This document shows positions 63,983-64,000 of a stretch of 64,000 nucleotides of DNA, one piece after another. The stretch is from JBBTCX01 sp964494205 (lineage in GTDB: Bacteria; Planctomycetota; Phycisphaerae; UBA1845): NCBI GenBank assembly GCA_964494205.1, contig CAZBRD010000012.1, forward strand, positions 124,001 to 188,000. The letters run 5' to 3'. The translations under genes and the position numbers were made by a program. Numbering within the stretch: position 1 is the stretch's first letter; the number at the start of each line of letters is the position of its first letter. The notes under the pieces are model-generated. The model saw nothing but the letters and a program-made list of their open reading frames with translations, did not search any database and was not told the origin of the DNA.

Positions 63983-64000
63983 ATGCACGCAGTCATTAAT
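63983..64000 (+). CDS. Possible start of ribosomal protein L21
   Basis: Only six codons (MHAVIN) are visible. They agree with the usual opening of L21 (MYAVI...), and a ribosome site precedes them. The assignment rests on a very short match. Confidence 0.35.

Overview
The window looks like chromosomal DNA of a planctomycete, most likely a Phycisphaerae-like lineage. This is inferred from gene content: secreted proteins ending in dockerin-like calcium repeats, Asn-Asp-Asn linkers in lipoproteins, membrane proteins with CGYDL/CPECG zinc ribbons, an ECF sigma factor overlapping a Ser/Thr kinase gene, many multiheme cytochromes, and many short dispersed palindromic repeats. No rRNA, tRNA, CRISPR array or prophage was seen. 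The window opens inside fabF and ends on a few codons that may start rplU.

Layout. 1-6 kb: the fabF 3' end; a minus-strand pair of a heptaheme cytochrome and a HAF-repeat dockerin protein; an M16 peptidase; and a diheme lipoprotein with an internal duplication. 6.1-13.2 kb: a compact plus-strand operon of a predicted outer-membrane beta-barrel, an NHL-propeller lipoprotein, an 11-12 heme cytochrome, a tetraheme cytochrome and a second NHL lipoprotein. This resembles a porin-cytochrome conduit for electron transfer across the outer membrane. 13.6-18.4 kb: a 1601-residue Cys-rich dockerin protein with an embedded heme-c domain. 19-21 kb: a membrane RsbU/SpoIIE-type phosphatase. 21.7-30 kb (minus): an alpha/beta hydrolase lipoprotein, DUF2950, DUF3300, a 46-residue membrane peptide, a large Ser/Thr kinase with its ECF sigma factor, and two very small genes with strong ribosome binding sites.

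30.7-31.75 kb: selD. Its reading frame continues through an in-frame TGA at the catalytic position, followed by a SECIS-like hairpin, so the gene encodes a selenoprotein that ordinary gene calling truncates. 32-37.6 kb: a cyclophilin, a CPA2 antiporter fused to a PTS EIIA domain, a pseudo-receiver, groES and groEL. 37.7-40 kb: an HNH-like protein, a REP-associated transposase with five REP palindromes around it, and a CAP-domain lipoprotein. 40.5-51.6 kb: a cytidylate-kinase-like protein, small membrane proteins, a PyrK-like subunit behind a structured leader with a terminator hairpin, a beta-CASP nuclease, argE-hutF, and valS carrying repeat-derived sequence inside its coding region. 51.8-60.6 kb (minus): a toroid protein, a membrane glycosyltransferase-like protein, CHAD, ppx and ppk, which form a polyphosphate cluster. 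60.7-64 kb: chrA, a zinc-ribbon protein and an Asn/Asp-rich lipoprotein.

The strongest leads are the selenocysteine selD, the porin-cytochrome-NHL operon, the very small genes near 25.7 and 29.5-30 kb, the structured RNA upstream of the PyrK-like gene, and dispersed repeats that have become coding sequence in valS and in two operon genes.
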